Positions 7,397-17,051 of a stretch of DNA of 64,000 bases are shown one piece after another. The stretch is taken from positions 1,096,331 through 1,160,330 of the forward strand of contig NZ_JAQRMY010000001.1 of NCBI RefSeq assembly GCF_028613635.1. Reading direction: 5' to 3'. A program made the translations under genes and the position numbers. The notes under the pieces are model-generated. The model saw only the letters and a list, made by a program, of their open reading frames with translations. It was not told the DNA's origin and did no database searches. Source of the DNA: Devosia sp. ZB163 (GTDB lineage: Bacteria > Pseudomonadota > Alphaproteobacteria > Rhizobiales > Devosiaceae). How positions within the stretch are numbered: the stretch's first letter is position 1; each line of letters opens with the position of its first letter.

Positions 7397-9769
7397 ATGA
7401 ACAAAATCGCCGAAATCTTCACCTCCCTCGACTACGGCCCGGCACCCGAGTCCGCCGATGTGGCGCTGGCATGGCTCGCCGCGCACGACAACACCTTCGG
7501 CCATTTCATCAACGGCGCCTGGACCAAGCCCGGCAAGACCTTCCCCAGCGAGAACCCCGCCAACGGCAAGGTCCTCGCCCAGGTCACCAATGGCACCGCC
7601 GCCGACGTCGATGCCGCGGTGAAGGCCGCCCGCGCCGCCGCAAAACCCTGGGCTGCCCTCTCGGGTTACCAGCGCGGCAAGTACCTCTATGCCATCGCCC
7701 GCCTGATCCAGAAGCACTCCCGCCTGTTCGCCGTGCTCGAGACGATGGACAATGGCAAGCCGATCCGCGAGAGCCGCGACGTCGATATCCCGCTGGTCAT
7801 CAGGCATTTCTACCACCACGCCGGCTGGGCCCAGCACCTCGAGCGCGAGTTCCCCGACCACGTGCCCTACGGCGTCTGCGGCCAGATCATCCCGTGGAAT
7901 TTTCCACTGCTGATGCTGGCCTGGAAGATCGCCCCGGCCCTCGCCGCCGGTAACACCGTGGTGCTGAAGCCGGCCGAGTTCACCTCGCTCACCGCGCTGC
8001 TCTTCGCTGAAATCTGCGAGAAGGCGCACCTGCCCAAGGGCGTCGTCAACATCGTCACCGGCGAGGGCGACACCGGCGCCGCCATCACCAACCACCCCGA
8101 TATCGACAAGATCGCCTTCACCGGCTCGACCGAGGTGGGAAAGATCATCCGCCGTGCCACCGCCGGCACCGGCAAGGGCCTGTCGCTCGAGCTCGGCGGC
8201 AAGTCGCCCTACATCGTCTTCGACGACGCCGACATGGACTCGGCCATCGAAGGCCTCGTCGACGCCATCTGGTTCAACCAGGGCCAGGTCTGCTGCGCCG
8301 GCTCGCGCCTCCTCGTCCAGGAATCGATCGAGGAACGCTTCCTCGAAAAGCTGAAGAAGCGCATGTCGACCCTCCGCGTCGGCGATCCCTTGGACAAGGC
8401 GGTGGATATAGGCGCCCTCGTCGCCCCGGTGCAGGTCGAGCGCGTCAAGGATCTGGTCAAGAAGGGCGTCGCCGAGGGCGGCCAGCTCTACGAGCCCGAT
8501 ATCGATATCCCGGGCGGCGGCTGCTTCTTGAAGCCGACGCTGATCACCGGCGTCTCGACCGCCAACACTGTCGCCAACGAAGAGATCTTCGGGCCGGTGC
8601 TGGTCGAAATGAGCTTCCGCACCCCCGAGGAAGCGGTGGCGCTCGCCAACAACACCCGCTACGGCCTCGCCGCCACCGTGTGGAGCGAGAACCTCAACCT
8701 CGCGCTGGACATCGCGCCCAAGCTGAAAGCCGGCGTCGTGTGGATCAACTCCACCAACAACTTCGACGCCGCCGTCGGCTTCGGCGGCTATAAGGAGAGC
8801 GGTTTCGGCCGCGAAGGCGGCAAGGAAGGCATGGCGAGCTACCTCAAGCCGAAGTGGGAGAAGGAGCTAAAACCCTTCGTCGCCGCGACGGCCAAGGCAG
8901 CCAAGTCAGCAAACCCGCTCGATGACGCCGGCGGCATCGACCAGACCGCCAAGATGTACATTGGCGGCAAGCAGGCCCGCCCGGACTCCGGCTATTCCCG
9001 CCCGGTCTACGGCCCCACCGGTACGCTCGTCGGCGAAGTCGGCGACGGCAACCGCAAGGACATCCGCAACGCCGTCGAAGCCGCCCGCGCCGCCCTCGGC
9101 TGGGCCACCACCTCGGCCCACAACCGCGCGCAGATCCTCTACTTCCTCGCCGAGAACCTCGAATACCGCGCCGACGAGTTCGCCGCCCGCATCAAGGCGC
9201 AGACCGGCGAGGACGGCGCCGCCGAAGTCGCAGCCTCCGTCGAGCGCCTCTTCGCCTTCGCCGGCTGGGCCGACAAGTACGATGGCGCCGTGCACAACCC
9301 GCCGCAGCGCATGATCGCGACCGCCATGGTCGAGGCCATCGGCGCGATGGCCATCCTCGCCCCGCCGTCGCGCCCGCTGCTCGGCTCCATCGCGCTGATC
9401 GCCCCGGCCCTCGCCATGGGCAACACCGTGGTGCTGGTGCCGTCCGAAAAGTCGCCGCTGTCGATGACCGATTTCTACCAGGTCCTCGAAACCTCCGACG
9501 TGCCCTCCGGTGTCCTCAACATCGTCACCGGCGAGAGCAAGGTCCTGGCCAAGACCCTCGCCGAACACGACGGCATCGACGCCATCTGGTTCGCCGGCGA
9601 CGCCGAAACCTCCGCCATGGTCGAGAAAGCCTCCGCCGGCAACGTCAAGCAAACCTGGACCAGCCGCGGCCTCTACTACGACCTCGCCGACAAGGCGAAG
9701 TTCGAAGGCGACTACTTCCTCCGCCGCGCCACGCAGGTCAAAAACGTCTGGATTCCCTACGGAGCTTGA
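7397..9769 (+). CDS. double-domain aldehyde dehydrogenase (ALDH16-like)
   Basis: This 790-residue protein has two ALDH modules. The first (residues ~35-500) is complete: PWNFP near 167, the NAD site FTGST near 241, the general base in LELGGKSP (Glu265) and the nucleophile in GQVCCAG (Cys299). The second (~515-790) repeats the N-terminal NAD-fold portion (MYIGGKQ..., then IALIAPALAMGNTVVLVPSE) but stops before any catalytic cysteine. This matches ALDH16, where the second domain is a non-catalytic pseudo-ALDH. The start is ATG 7397 with AAGGAGG just upstream. As the gene after deoC, it probably oxidises the acetaldehyde made by DeoC to acetate; that is inference. Confidence 0.9.
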   Translation: MNKIAEIFTSLDYGPAPESADVALAWLAAHDNTFGHFINGAWTKPGKTFPSENPANGKVLAQVTNGTAADVDAAVKAARAAAKPWAALSGYQRGKYLYAIARLIQKHSRLFAVLETMDNGKPIRESRDVDIPLVIRHFYHHAGWAQHLEREFPDHVPYGVCGQIIPWNFPLLMLAWKIAPALAAGNTVVLKPAEFTSLTALLFAEICEKAHLPKGVVNIVTGEGDTGAAITNHPDIDKIAFTGSTEVGKIIRRATAGTGKGLSLELGGKSPYIVFDDADMDSAIEGLVDAIWFNQGQVCCAGSRLLVQESIEERFLEKLKKRMSTLRVGDPLDKAVDIGALVAPVQVERVKDLVKKGVAEGGQLYEPDIDIPGGGCFLKPTLITGVSTANTVANEEIFGPVLVEMSFRTPEEAVALANNTRYGLAATVWSENLNLALDIAPKLKAGVVWINSTNNFDAAVGFGGYKESGFGREGGKEGMASYLKPKWEKELKPFVAATAKAAKSANPLDDAGGIDQTAKMYIGGKQARPDSGYSRPVYGPTGTLVGEVGDGNRKDIRNAVEAARAALGWATTSAHNRAQILYFLAENLEYRADEFAARIKAQTGEDGAAEVAASVERLFAFAGWADKYDGAVHNPPQRMIATAMVEAIGAMAILAPPSRPLLGSIALIAPALAMGNTVVLVPSEKSPLSMTDFYQVLETSDVPSGVLNIVTGESKVLAKTLAEHDGIDAIWFAGDAETSAMVEKASAGNVKQTWTSRGLYYDLADKAKFEGDYFLRRATQVKNVWIPYGA

Positions 9770-9817
9770 GTCGCGGCTGTAGCGAATTCCTTGGCGCCGG
9801 CGTTCGTGTGAGGGTCT

Positions 9818-9842
9818 CCCTCCCCCATTCTTAGGGGGAGGG
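9818..9842. terminator. hairpin between convergent genes
   Basis: A 9-bp perfect stem (CCCTCCCCC/GGGGGAGGG) with a 7-base loop sits between the ends of the aldehyde dehydrogenase and the FUSC-type gene. It is symmetric and could stop transcription from both sides, although a clear T-run is lacking. Confidence 0.5.
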
Positions 9843-9856
9843 GACAGAGGGCGGGC

Positions 9857-10894
9857 TCAGGCTGCACCGGCAGGAGCCGCGGTGATCCCCTTGCGCGGAA
9901 TGAAGATCGCCTCCAGCAGTGCCAGCAGCGCAATCGCGCCGACCATCGCCCCACTGGTCAGCACCACGCGCTGCACTACCACTTCGAACGCATCGCGCGC
10001 CCCGAACGTCGAGGACAGCAGCATCACCAGCGCCACCGAGCAGATGTACTGGTAGTAGAGCGGCCGACTGGCCCCGGTCGTCTTCTTTTCGATGAGGAAG
10101 AAGGTGATGATCGCGATCAGCGCGACGAGCACCGGGAACTGCGGCACCACGTAGTAGACCGCCATGGCCGCTACCGCCACCGCCGCGCCGACGATGGTGC
10201 CGCCGCCACGGTCGATCAGCTGCTGCAGCCGCCCGCCGCGATCCGGCTCGGCGCAGATGAAGGCCAGCATGATGGGCACGATCAAGAGGTTCATGTCGCC
10301 CGTCGCATAGGTCGCGAGCATGATCGGTACATAGACGGCGAGCCGGATCAGCAGCTCGGCAATTGGGCTCTCGGTCTCCAGCGGCCTCGTCTGCTCGAAA
10401 TGCACCCGCTTGGTCTGCGGCGGGAACAGGATGTTGAGCACCACCGCGGTCCCGCCGACGATCAGCCCGCCCATCGCCATGCTGTCGCGGATCGCCACCA
10501 GCGCCTGGTCGCTGTAGAGCACCGACATCGACATCATGGCGGGAAACACCGTCAGCATGATGCCCATGCGCGAGCCCCTGAACAGCATCAGCGCGATGCC
10601 CGCCGCCGCCAGCACCACGTTGACGGTCACGAACAGCATCGGCTCGCTCACCGTTGCGGCGGCCAGCCAGCTGAACACGAACGCCATCACCGGCAGCATG
10701 ATCGGGCCCATGAACGAGCGCACGTTGAGCGCGCCGCGCTGGTTCGACATCAGGCTCATCCCCAGCACCACCGGCATCATCGGCTGCGTGACGCCCAGCG
10801 GATCGGCAAGGATCACGCAGAGCGCCACAGACAACGCCGTGCGGAGCGCCAGGTAGGGGTCTTCATTTGGGTCGACTCGGGTGAGCTCTTCCAT
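9857..10894 (-). CDS. FUSC/DUF2955-family inner-membrane transport protein
   Basis: This 345-residue protein has two blocks of hydrophobic helices (residues ~15-165 and ~190-330) around a short cytoplasmic stretch. That is the layout of FUSC/aromatic-acid exporter (AaeB-like) and DUF2955 proteins. It begins MEELTRVDPNEDPYLALRTAL, and AGGAG lies upstream of the ATG. It follows the HlyD-type gene by only 12 bases. The pair therefore probably makes a PET-family efflux pump, with this protein as the inner-membrane pore. The substrate is unknown; aromatic or phenolic compounds would be typical. Confidence 0.8.
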   Translation of the reverse strand: MEELTRVDPNEDPYLALRTALSVALCVILADPLGVTQPMMPVVLGMSLMSNQRGALNVRSFMGPIMLPVMAFVFSWLAAATVSEPMLFVTVNVVLAAAGIALMLFRGSRMGIMLTVFPAMMSMSVLYSDQALVAIRDSMAMGGLIVGGTAVVLNILFPPQTKRVHFEQTRPLETESPIAELLIRLAVYVPIMLATYATGDMNLLIVPIMLAFICAEPDRGGRLQQLIDRGGGTIVGAAVAVAAMAVYYVVPQFPVLVALIAIITFFLIEKKTTGASRPLYYQYICSVALVMLLSSTFGARDAFEVVVQRVVLTSGAMVGAIALLALLEAIFIPRKGITAAPAGAA

Positions 10895-10906
10895 GCGATG
10901 GCGCTC

Positions 10907-12172
10907 CTAGTTGAAGCCCGACAGCAGCCCGCCGACGCTTATCAGGCCGCGCGCGATCGCCGGCACGATCCCGTCCTTGGGCACGATCAGCACGCTTGCT
11001 TCCGAGCCGAGCCGCACGTTGGCCGGCAGGGCGCTCATGTCGTCGATGGTGACGCGCACCGGGATCTTGCGCGCCGGCGGGAACCAGCGGGTGTCGTTGG
11101 ACGACTGCGCGAGGCCATTGGCCGTGGTGCGGCCGCTATTGATGCCCCAGGCGATGCTGTCGACGGTCGCCTCGAACTTCTTGCCAGGAGCGGCTTCGAA
11201 CATCACCAGGGCCTTGTCACCGGCTTTGACGTTGACCAGCTGGTTCTCGCGCAGGTCGGCGATCACCATCTGCGTCGCCGGGTTGATGAAGGTCAGCGCG
11301 GGCGTGCCGGCGGCAACGAACTGCCCCTCGGCCAGCGACAGGTTCGAGACATAGCCGTCGGCAGGCGCCACCACCGTGGTGTTGGCGAGCGCGAACTCGG
11401 CCTTGTCGACCGCCGCCTGCGCCGCACGCACATTGGGGTTGCTGGCGTCAGCGGTGCTGGCCGAGGCCTTTACGCGCTTGACCTCGGCCTTGGCGGCTTC
11501 GACGTTGAGCTCTGCGGTCTGTGCGTTGGCATTGGCGGTGTCGAGCTTCGCCTTTGACAGCAGGCCCTTGGCCTGCAGCTGCGTCGAGCGGTCGAGCTCC
11601 TGCTTTGCGTTGGTCAGCGCCACCTCGGCCTGCGCCAGCTTGGCTTCCGCAGCGGGAATGGCCGCAACACCGGATGTTACGTTGTTGAGCGCCTGGTCGA
11701 GCTGCCCCTTGGCCTGCGCGACGTCCATGTGGAACGTCGTGTCGTCGATCTCGAACAGTGGCTGCCCGGCTTTCACCGCGGCATTGTCTGATATCAGCAC
11801 GCGCTTCACCGGCCCGGCGACGCGCGGCGCCACCTGGGCCACCTCGGCGGTGATCGAGCCGCCCGATGCGAACGGCGCATAATGGTCCGACAGTGGATAC
11901 CACGCCACCATCGCGCCCAGCGCCACCAGCAGGCCTATGCCGAAGAGCTTTGCCTTCTTGCGGCTCTTGTTCGGCTTCTCGGCCGCCTCCGAGACGACAC
12001 TCGTGTCCGCTTCGAGCGTTGCAGGCGCGGGAGCAGGCGCCGGCTCCGCGACGCGATCCACCGGAATGCTCACGACTTTGGACTCGTGCGCAGCGCGCCC
12101 GATCGCGGGCAATGCGGTCCTGTCCGCGCTCGCCTCGTCTTTCTCGTCCATCGTTGCCTGTGCCTGTGCCAT
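10907..12172 (-). CDS. HlyD-family membrane fusion (periplasmic adaptor) protein
   Basis: This 421-residue periplasmic adaptor links the FUSC pore to an outer-membrane channel. A long charged, Ala/Pro-rich cytoplasmic N-terminus (~75 aa) precedes one transmembrane helix (LFGIGLLVALGAMVAWY). Next come a biotinyl-lipoyl half (VAPRVAGPVKRVLI...VKAGQPLFEID), an Ala-rich coiled-coil hairpin, and the second lipoyl/beta-barrel half (APADGYVSNLSLAEGQFV). I start at ATG 12172, which has GGAG eight bases upstream. In-frame starts at 12184, 12193 and 12226 are possible, but 12226 abuts the putative operator. The gene is divergent from marR, which probably controls it. Confidence 0.88.
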   Translation of the reverse strand: MAQAQATMDEKDEASADRTALPAIGRAAHESKVVSIPVDRVAEPAPAPAPATLEADTSVVSEAAEKPNKSRKKAKLFGIGLLVALGAMVAWYPLSDHYAPFASGGSITAEVAQVAPRVAGPVKRVLISDNAAVKAGQPLFEIDDTTFHMDVAQAKGQLDQALNNVTSGVAAIPAAEAKLAQAEVALTNAKQELDRSTQLQAKGLLSKAKLDTANANAQTAELNVEAAKAEVKRVKASASTADASNPNVRAAQAAVDKAEFALANTTVVAPADGYVSNLSLAEGQFVAAGTPALTFINPATQMVIADLRENQLVNVKAGDKALVMFEAAPGKKFEATVDSIAWGINSGRTTANGLAQSSNDTRWFPPARKIPVRVTIDDMSALPANVRLGSEASVLIVPKDGIVPAIARGLISVGGLLSGFN

Positions 12173-12229
12173 AGTCCGCTCCATTGGCTGCATCCGTTTG
12201 ATCACATCTAGGATAGCCCATTTCACTTT

Positions 12230-12250
12230 GCAACAAAGATACTATGTTGC
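12230..12250. promoter_or_regulatory. inverted repeat, likely MarR operator
   Basis: GCAACA-N9-TGTTGC is a perfect inverted repeat in the AT-rich gap between the divergent efflux pair and marR. The position and symmetry fit a dimeric MarR-family operator covering both promoters. Confidence 0.55.
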
Positions 12251-12279
12251 ATAGCTAGATTGCGCGTGAGGAATGAGAC

Positions 12280-12774
12280 GTGGAACGAACTGCCCAGATG
12301 GATGAGCTGCTGCGGGACCTGACCTCCGAGGTCACCCATGTCTATCGGTGGCTCGCCGAGCGGGCCGGCATCAATCACACCGATCTGATGTGCCTGTTCT
12401 ACGTGCGCTCGGCCGACGGCAAGGCCACGCCCAAGGCCATCTCGCAGCATCTGGGGCTCACCACCGGCGCCACCGCCATCATGCTCAACCGCCTCGAGGC
12501 CGCTCGCTTCATCGAGCGTCACCCGCACCCCACCGACCGGCGCGGCGTGCTGATCACCCTCGGACCGGCCACTCAGGAAACGGGCCTCCTGCAGCTGCGC
12601 GACTACGTGATGCGCATGAACCGCAGCGTCATCGCCACCTACTCGGATGAAGAGCTGGCGATCGTCCGCCGCTTTATCGGCGACATGCTGTCCAACACTC
12701 GCGATACGCTGCGCCAGGCCCGGCACGACAAGGGCGCGTTGCTCCCCGCCGATACTGGTGAAGAGACAGCGTAA
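12280..12774 (+). CDS. MarR-family transcriptional regulator
   Basis: This 164-residue winged-helix repressor has dimerisation helices at both ends and a helix-turn-helix around residues 48-75 (TPKAISQHLGLTTGATAIMLNRLEAARFIER). The wing follows (HPTDRRGVLITL, with the typical D-R-R). The start is GTG 12280, preceded by GAGGAATGAGA. It is divergent from the HlyD/FUSC efflux pair with an inverted repeat between them. It is therefore probably a local, ligand-released repressor of that pump and of itself. Confidence 0.88.
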   Translation: MERTAQMDELLRDLTSEVTHVYRWLAERAGINHTDLMCLFYVRSADGKATPKAISQHLGLTTGATAIMLNRLEAARFIERHPHPTDRRGVLITLGPATQETGLLQLRDYVMRMNRSVIATYSDEELAIVRRFIGDMLSNTRDTLRQARHDKGALLPADTGEETA

Positions 12775-12828
12775 CCCGCCGGACTGCCCGGGCGTTGAAC
12801 GCGTCGCGCAGCAGCTCGTCGGGCCCGA

Positions 12829-13668
12829 TCAAGTCGCCCTTGCCAGCTGCTCGAGCCGCTCGCTCAGCGCTTTGAGCTCCCAGTCGCGCGCCAGCGCCGC
12901 CGCCCGGCCCCAGGTCGGCGGCGTATCCGGCACCTCGCCCAGCGGGGCGTCCGCCACCATGGTAGCGATGCGCTTGTAGAGCCTCAGGTCCTCGGCCTGC
13001 AGCTCGAACTTGCCGTCGCCCAGCATAGCCTCCAGGTCGGGATAGCGTTTCAACAGGCTCGCCGCCGTCGTCGCCCCCACGCCCCTGGCGCCGGGGATCT
13101 TGTCCGACGGGTCACCACGCAGCGCGATGAAGTCCGGCACCTGCGCGGGCTCCACGCCATAGCGCTCCCGCACCTCTGCCGGTCCGATCCGCGCGATCTC
13201 CCCGGCCTTCACCGGCTGGAGGATCGTCGTGCGCTCCGAGGCGAGCTGGAACGCGTCACGGTCGCCCGTCGCCACCAGCGCCGTACCGCCGCGCGCCTCC
13301 TCGAGCCGCACTGCCGTTGCGAGGAAGTCGTCCGCCTCGAACCTTGCGCCCTTGCCGACGATGAACCCGCAGGCCTCGACGAACTCGGGCAGGATGCTCA
13401 ACTGGTCGACGATCTCGTCGTCGAACTCCCGTCCGCCCTGGTAGCCTTCGAGCTCGAGCGCCCGCCAGTTGGGCACCTCGAGCGTATCCCAGCCCACCAC
13501 CACCGCGCGCGGCTGCGCGTCGGCGTAGAGCCGCAACATGTAGTTGGCGAAGCCGACGATCGCGCCACCCCCCTTGTCGCCCTTGCGCCGGATGGTCTTG
13601 GGCAGGCCGTGATAGGCGCGGTGGGCAAACGAGTCGCCGTCGATGACGAGCAGGGGACGATCGGACAT
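12829..13668 (-). CDS. 5'-3' exonuclease (PolA N-terminal / flap endonuclease-like)
   Basis: This 279-residue protein is a stand-alone FEN-type nuclease related to the 5' nuclease domain of DNA polymerase I. Metal-binding acidic residues are visible in LLVIDGDSFAHRAYHG near the start, FEADDFLAT near 112 and ATGDRDAFQL near 132. The helix-hairpin-helix DNA-binding element IALRGDPSDKIPGARGVGATTAASLLKRYP lies in the C-terminal half (about residues 180-210). GAGGTCAC precedes the ATG. It lies between the marR gene and deoA and has no clear functional link to either. Confidence 0.9.
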   Translation of the reverse strand: MSDRPLLVIDGDSFAHRAYHGLPKTIRRKGDKGGGAIVGFANYMLRLYADAQPRAVVVGWDTLEVPNWRALELEGYQGGREFDDEIVDQLSILPEFVEACGFIVGKGARFEADDFLATAVRLEEARGGTALVATGDRDAFQLASERTTILQPVKAGEIARIGPAEVRERYGVEPAQVPDFIALRGDPSDKIPGARGVGATTAASLLKRYPDLEAMLGDGKFELQAEDLRLYKRIATMVADAPLGEVPDTPPTWGRAAALARDWELKALSERLEQLARAT

Positions 13669-13804
13669 GTGACCTCGGGAAGCTTGGCGTCGTGCAACTT
13701 GCCAGTCTTGCCCCCCTTGGCGTCAAGTGCCCGACAGTAACGCTGCAGCCGCGCATCCCCCTCGAAAACTTGAGTTTCTTCGCCTGAGGGCGCAAAAAGA
13801 CGCC

Positions 13805-15118
13805 ATGAGTTTTCTTCCCCAGGAAGTCATCGCCAACAAGCGCGATGGCCTTGCCCTCACCGCCGGTGAAATCTCGGCCTTCATCAACGGACTCGCCAAG
13901 GGTACGGTCAGTCATGCGCAGGCTGCTGCCTTCGCCATGGCCGTGTTCTTCCGCGACATGGATAACACCGAGCGCGTCGCGCTCACCGAGGCCATGCGCG
14001 ACAGCGGCACCGTGCTCGATTGGTCCGATCTCGATGGTCCGGTTGCCGACAAGCACTCGACCGGCGGGGTAGGGGACAACACCTCGCTCATGCTGGCGCC
14101 GATCCTTGCCGCCTGTGGCGTCTACGTGCCCATGATCTCGGGCCGCGGCCTCGGGCATACCGGTGGCACGCTCGACAAGTTCGACTCCATCCCCGGCTAC
14201 ACCACCAGCCCGGACAACGCCTTGTTCCGCAAGGTCGTGAAGGAGGCGGGCTGCGCCATCATCGGCCAGACCGCCGATCTCGCGCCCGCGGACAAGGTGC
14301 TCTACGCCATCCGCGACGTCACCGGCACGGTCGAGTCCATTCCGCTGATCACCGCGTCCATTCTCAGCAAGAAGCTCGCTGCCGGCCTCGGTGCCCTGAT
14401 CCTCGACGTCAAGACCGGGTCAGGTGCCTTCATGCCGACGCGCGAGAAGTCGCGGGCTCTGGCCGATAGCCTCGTCTCGGTCGCCAACGGCGCCCGGCTC
14501 AAGACGGCCGCCCTCATCACCGACATGAACGAGCCGCTGGCCTCGGCCGCCGGCAACGCCCTCGAGATCCGCAACGCCGTCGATTTTCTCACCGGCCGTC
14601 ATCAGGACGCACGACTGCGCGAAGTGACCCTGTCGCTCGCCGCCGCCGCGCTCGAACTGACCGGTCACGAGGGCAACGCGCGCGCCGTTGTGGACCATGC
14701 CCTCGACAGTGGCCGCGCCACGGAGCACTTCTCGCGCATGGTCGCGGGCCTCGGCGGGCCGACCGATTTCGTCTCCCGCATGGACGATCATTTGTCCCCG
14801 GCTCCGATCGTGCGGGATATTCTCGCGCCTGCCACGGGCTACATCACTGCCATCGACACCCGCGAAGTCGGCATGGGCGTCGTCGCCCTCGGCGGCGGCC
14901 GACGCCTCCCCACGGACAACATCGATCATGCGGTCGGATTCGACCAATTGCTCGGACTTGGGGCCAAAACCGACGTTCAGACTGTGTTGTGCCGCGTTCA
15001 TGCACGCACGGAAGAAATGGCAGCGGATGCGACCGATCGGCTGCTCGCCGCCTACACCATCGGGGACCAGCCGGCCCCGTCTCACCCTCTCATTGCCGAC
15101 CGGATCGGAGCCCCCTGA
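13805..15118 (+). CDS. deoA: thymidine phosphorylase
   Basis: This 437-residue enzyme cleaves thymidine or deoxyuridine with phosphate, giving the base and 2-deoxyribose-1-phosphate. The family signature with the phosphate-binding loop is [10 protein letters not shown] near residue 80, followed by [14 protein letters not shown] and, further on, VKTGSGAFM. The length is as in E. coli. ATG 13805 is chosen because [15 protein letters not shown] matches the normal N-terminus; a GTG at 13727 is in frame but less likely. The stop overlaps the deoB start (TGATG), so the two are coupled. It supplies deoB with substrate and upp with uracil. Confidence 0.95.
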   Translation: MSFLPQEVIANKRDGLALTAGEISAFINGLAKGTVSHAQAAAFAMAVFFRDMDNTERVALTEAMRDSGTVLDWSDLDGPVADKHSTGGVGDNTSLMLAPILAACGVYVPMISGRGLGHTGGTLDKFDSIPGYTTSPDNALFRKVVKEAGCAIIGQTADLAPADKVLYAIRDVTGTVESIPLITASILSKKLAAGLGALILDVKTGSGAFMPTREKSRALADSLVSVANGARLKTAALITDMNEPLASAAGNALEIRNAVDFLTGRHQDARLREVTLSLAAAALELTGHEGNARAVVDHALDSGRATEHFSRMVAGLGGPTDFVSRMDDHLSPAPIVRDILAPATGYITAIDTREVGMGVVALGGGRRLPTDNIDHAVGFDQLLGLGAKTDVQTVLCRVHARTEEMAADATDRLLAAYTIGDQPAPSHPLIADRIGAP

Positions 15119-16296
15119 TGCCCCGTGCCATCCTCTGCATCCTCGACAGCTTCGGCATCGGCGGCGCGCCGGATGCGGCCGACTATGGCGACGAGGGCGC
15201 CAATACGCTCGGCCACATCGCCGCCAACTATCAGATTTCACTGCCGAATCTGGATGCGCTTGGCCTCGGCGCTGCAGCGAGGCTCTCCACCGGTGAAGTG
15301 CCGCGTGGTCTCTCCGAGGTGCCGCAGGGCGGCCGCTTCGGCGTCGGCCGCGAGGTCTCCAAGGGCAAGGACACCCCATCCGGCCACTGGGAGATCGCGG
15401 GTGTCCCGGTCCCGTTCGACTGGGGTTACTTCCCCCAGACCGAGCCCACCTTCCCGCCCGATCTCATCGCGCATCTCATTGAAAGATCAGGCATTCCTGG
15501 CATTCTCGGCGACAGGCACGCCTCCGGCACGACCATCACCGCCGAGCTTGGCGAGGAGTCGATCAGGACCGGCAAGCCCATCTGCTACACCTCGATCGAC
15601 AGCGTCTTCCAGATCGCGGCGCACGAGACCCATTTCGGCCTCGAGCGGCTCTACCACCTGTGCGAAACCGCCTTCGAACTTACCGCGCCGCTGCGCATCG
15701 GCCGCGTCATCGCCCGCCCGTTCGTCGGCGAAAATGCCAGCAATTTCAAGCGCACAGGCAACCGCCGCGACTTCGCTATCCCCCCTCCCGAGCCGACCTT
15801 GCTCGACCGTGCCAACACCGCCGGCCGGCAGGTCTATGCCCTGGGCAAGATCTCCGACATCTACGCGGGCCACGGCGTCACCCACAAGATGAAGGCCACC
15901 GGCAACATGGCCCTGTTCGACCGTACGCTCGAGGCCATGGAAATGGCCGCCGACGGCGCCTTCATCATGGTCAACTTCGTCGATTTCGACCAGGAATACG
16001 GCCACCGCCGGGACATCCCCGGATACGCCCAGGCCCTCGAGACGTTCGACGCGCGCATCCCCGAACTGATCAGCAGGCTACGGCCCGACGACCTCGTGAT
16101 CTTCACCGCCGACCACGGCAACGATCCATCGTGGCGCGGCTCCGACCACACGCGCGAGCAGGTGCCGATTCTGGCCTTTTCCCCAACGCTCGGCCCCGGA
16201 ACCATTGGCATCCGCCCGACCTTTGCGGATATAGGAGAAAGCATAGCCCGCTGGCTCGGCCTCGCGCCCGGCAAGCACGGCAAGTCCTTCCTCTAG
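15118..16296 (+). CDS. deoB: phosphopentomutase
   Basis: DeoB (392 aa) converts (deoxy)ribose-1-phosphate to the 5-phosphate for DeoC or central metabolism. It belongs to the alkaline-phosphatase superfamily and needs two Mn2+ ions. The first metal aspartate lies in [17 protein letters not shown], the [12 protein letters not shown] motif follows near residue 85, and ADHGNDPSW...SDHTREQVP near 335 holds further metal ligands. Its start codon overlaps the deoA stop by one base, and upp follows 16 bases later. Confidence 0.95.
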   Translation: MPRAILCILDSFGIGGAPDAADYGDEGANTLGHIAANYQISLPNLDALGLGAAARLSTGEVPRGLSEVPQGGRFGVGREVSKGKDTPSGHWEIAGVPVPFDWGYFPQTEPTFPPDLIAHLIERSGIPGILGDRHASGTTITAELGEESIRTGKPICYTSIDSVFQIAAHETHFGLERLYHLCETAFELTAPLRIGRVIARPFVGENASNFKRTGNRRDFAIPPPEPTLLDRANTAGRQVYALGKISDIYAGHGVTHKMKATGNMALFDRTLEAMEMAADGAFIMVNFVDFDQEYGHRRDIPGYAQALETFDARIPELISRLRPDDLVIFTADHGNDPSWRGSDHTREQVPILAFSPTLGPGTIGIRPTFADIGESIARWLGLAPGKHGKSFL

Positions 16297-16312
16297 CTCC
16301 GGGGTTCCCCTC

Positions 16313-16942
16313 ATGCGCGGCGTAACGGTGATCGACCACCCGATGGTGCAGCACAAGCTCACCATCATGCGCGACAAGGATACCTCCATCGCCGGATTTC
16401 GCAGGCTTTTGAGGGAGATAGCGCACCTCATGTGCTACGAGGTGACGCGCGACCTCGAGCTCGAGATGATCCCCATCGAGACGCCGATGACGGTCATGGA
16501 GGCCCCGACCATCAAGGGCAAGAAGCTGGTCTTCGCGTCGATCCTGCGCGCCGGAAACGGCTTGCTTGACGGCATGCTCGACCTCGTCCCGGCCGCCCGT
16601 GTCGCCCATATCGGCATCTACCGCGACCACGAGACGCTGCAGCCGGTGGAGTACTATTTCAAGGCGCCGTCCGAGCTGGACAACCGGCTGATCATCGTCG
16701 TCGACCCGATGCTGGCGACGGCGAATTCCTCAATTGCGGCAGTGGATAAGCTCAAGGAACGCGGTGCCAACAACATCCGCTTCCTCTGCCTGCTCGCCGC
16801 TCCCGAGGGCATCGAGAAGTTCATTTCCGCGCATCCGGACGTGCCGATCTTCACTGCGGCCATCGACAGCCATCTGAACGAGAAGGGCTATATCATCCCC
16901 GGCCTCGGCGATGCCGGCGACCGGATGTACGGGACGAAATAG
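16313..16942 (+). CDS. upp: uracil phosphoribosyltransferase
   Basis: Upp (209 aa) joins uracil to PRPP to make UMP, recovering the base freed by Deo[13 protein letters not shown] near residue 80 and the C-terminal uracil-binding region ([27 protein letters not shown]) are clear. The PRPP loop reads [11 protein letters not shown], where the usual sequence is VDPMLATGGS; this is noted as unusual but may be lineage-specific. It is the last gene of the deoA-deoB-upp operon. The length matches the family. Confidence 0.93.
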   Translation: MRGVTVIDHPMVQHKLTIMRDKDTSIAGFRRLLREIAHLMCYEVTRDLELEMIPIETPMTVMEAPTIKGKKLVFASILRAGNGLLDGMLDLVPAARVAHIGIYRDHETLQPVEYYFKAPSELDNRLIIVVDPMLATANSSIAAVDKLKERGANNIRFLCLLAAPEGIEKFISAHPDVPIFTAAIDSHLNEKGYIIPGLGDAGDRMYGTK

Positions 16943-17051
16943 GCCATCGGACCGCGCTGGAACTCGGCCCCAAGCGTTGCCATTGTTGGTGCTCAGGACC
17001 GACGGAATTCCATGAACTTCTGCCGGCGCGGCGGCCCGGCCCGATTTTGCG

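Noticed and set aside
12173-12226. Longer HlyD start at 12226
   Set aside because: It abuts the putative operator and leaves no leader; ATG 12172 has a GGAG site. It remains possible.
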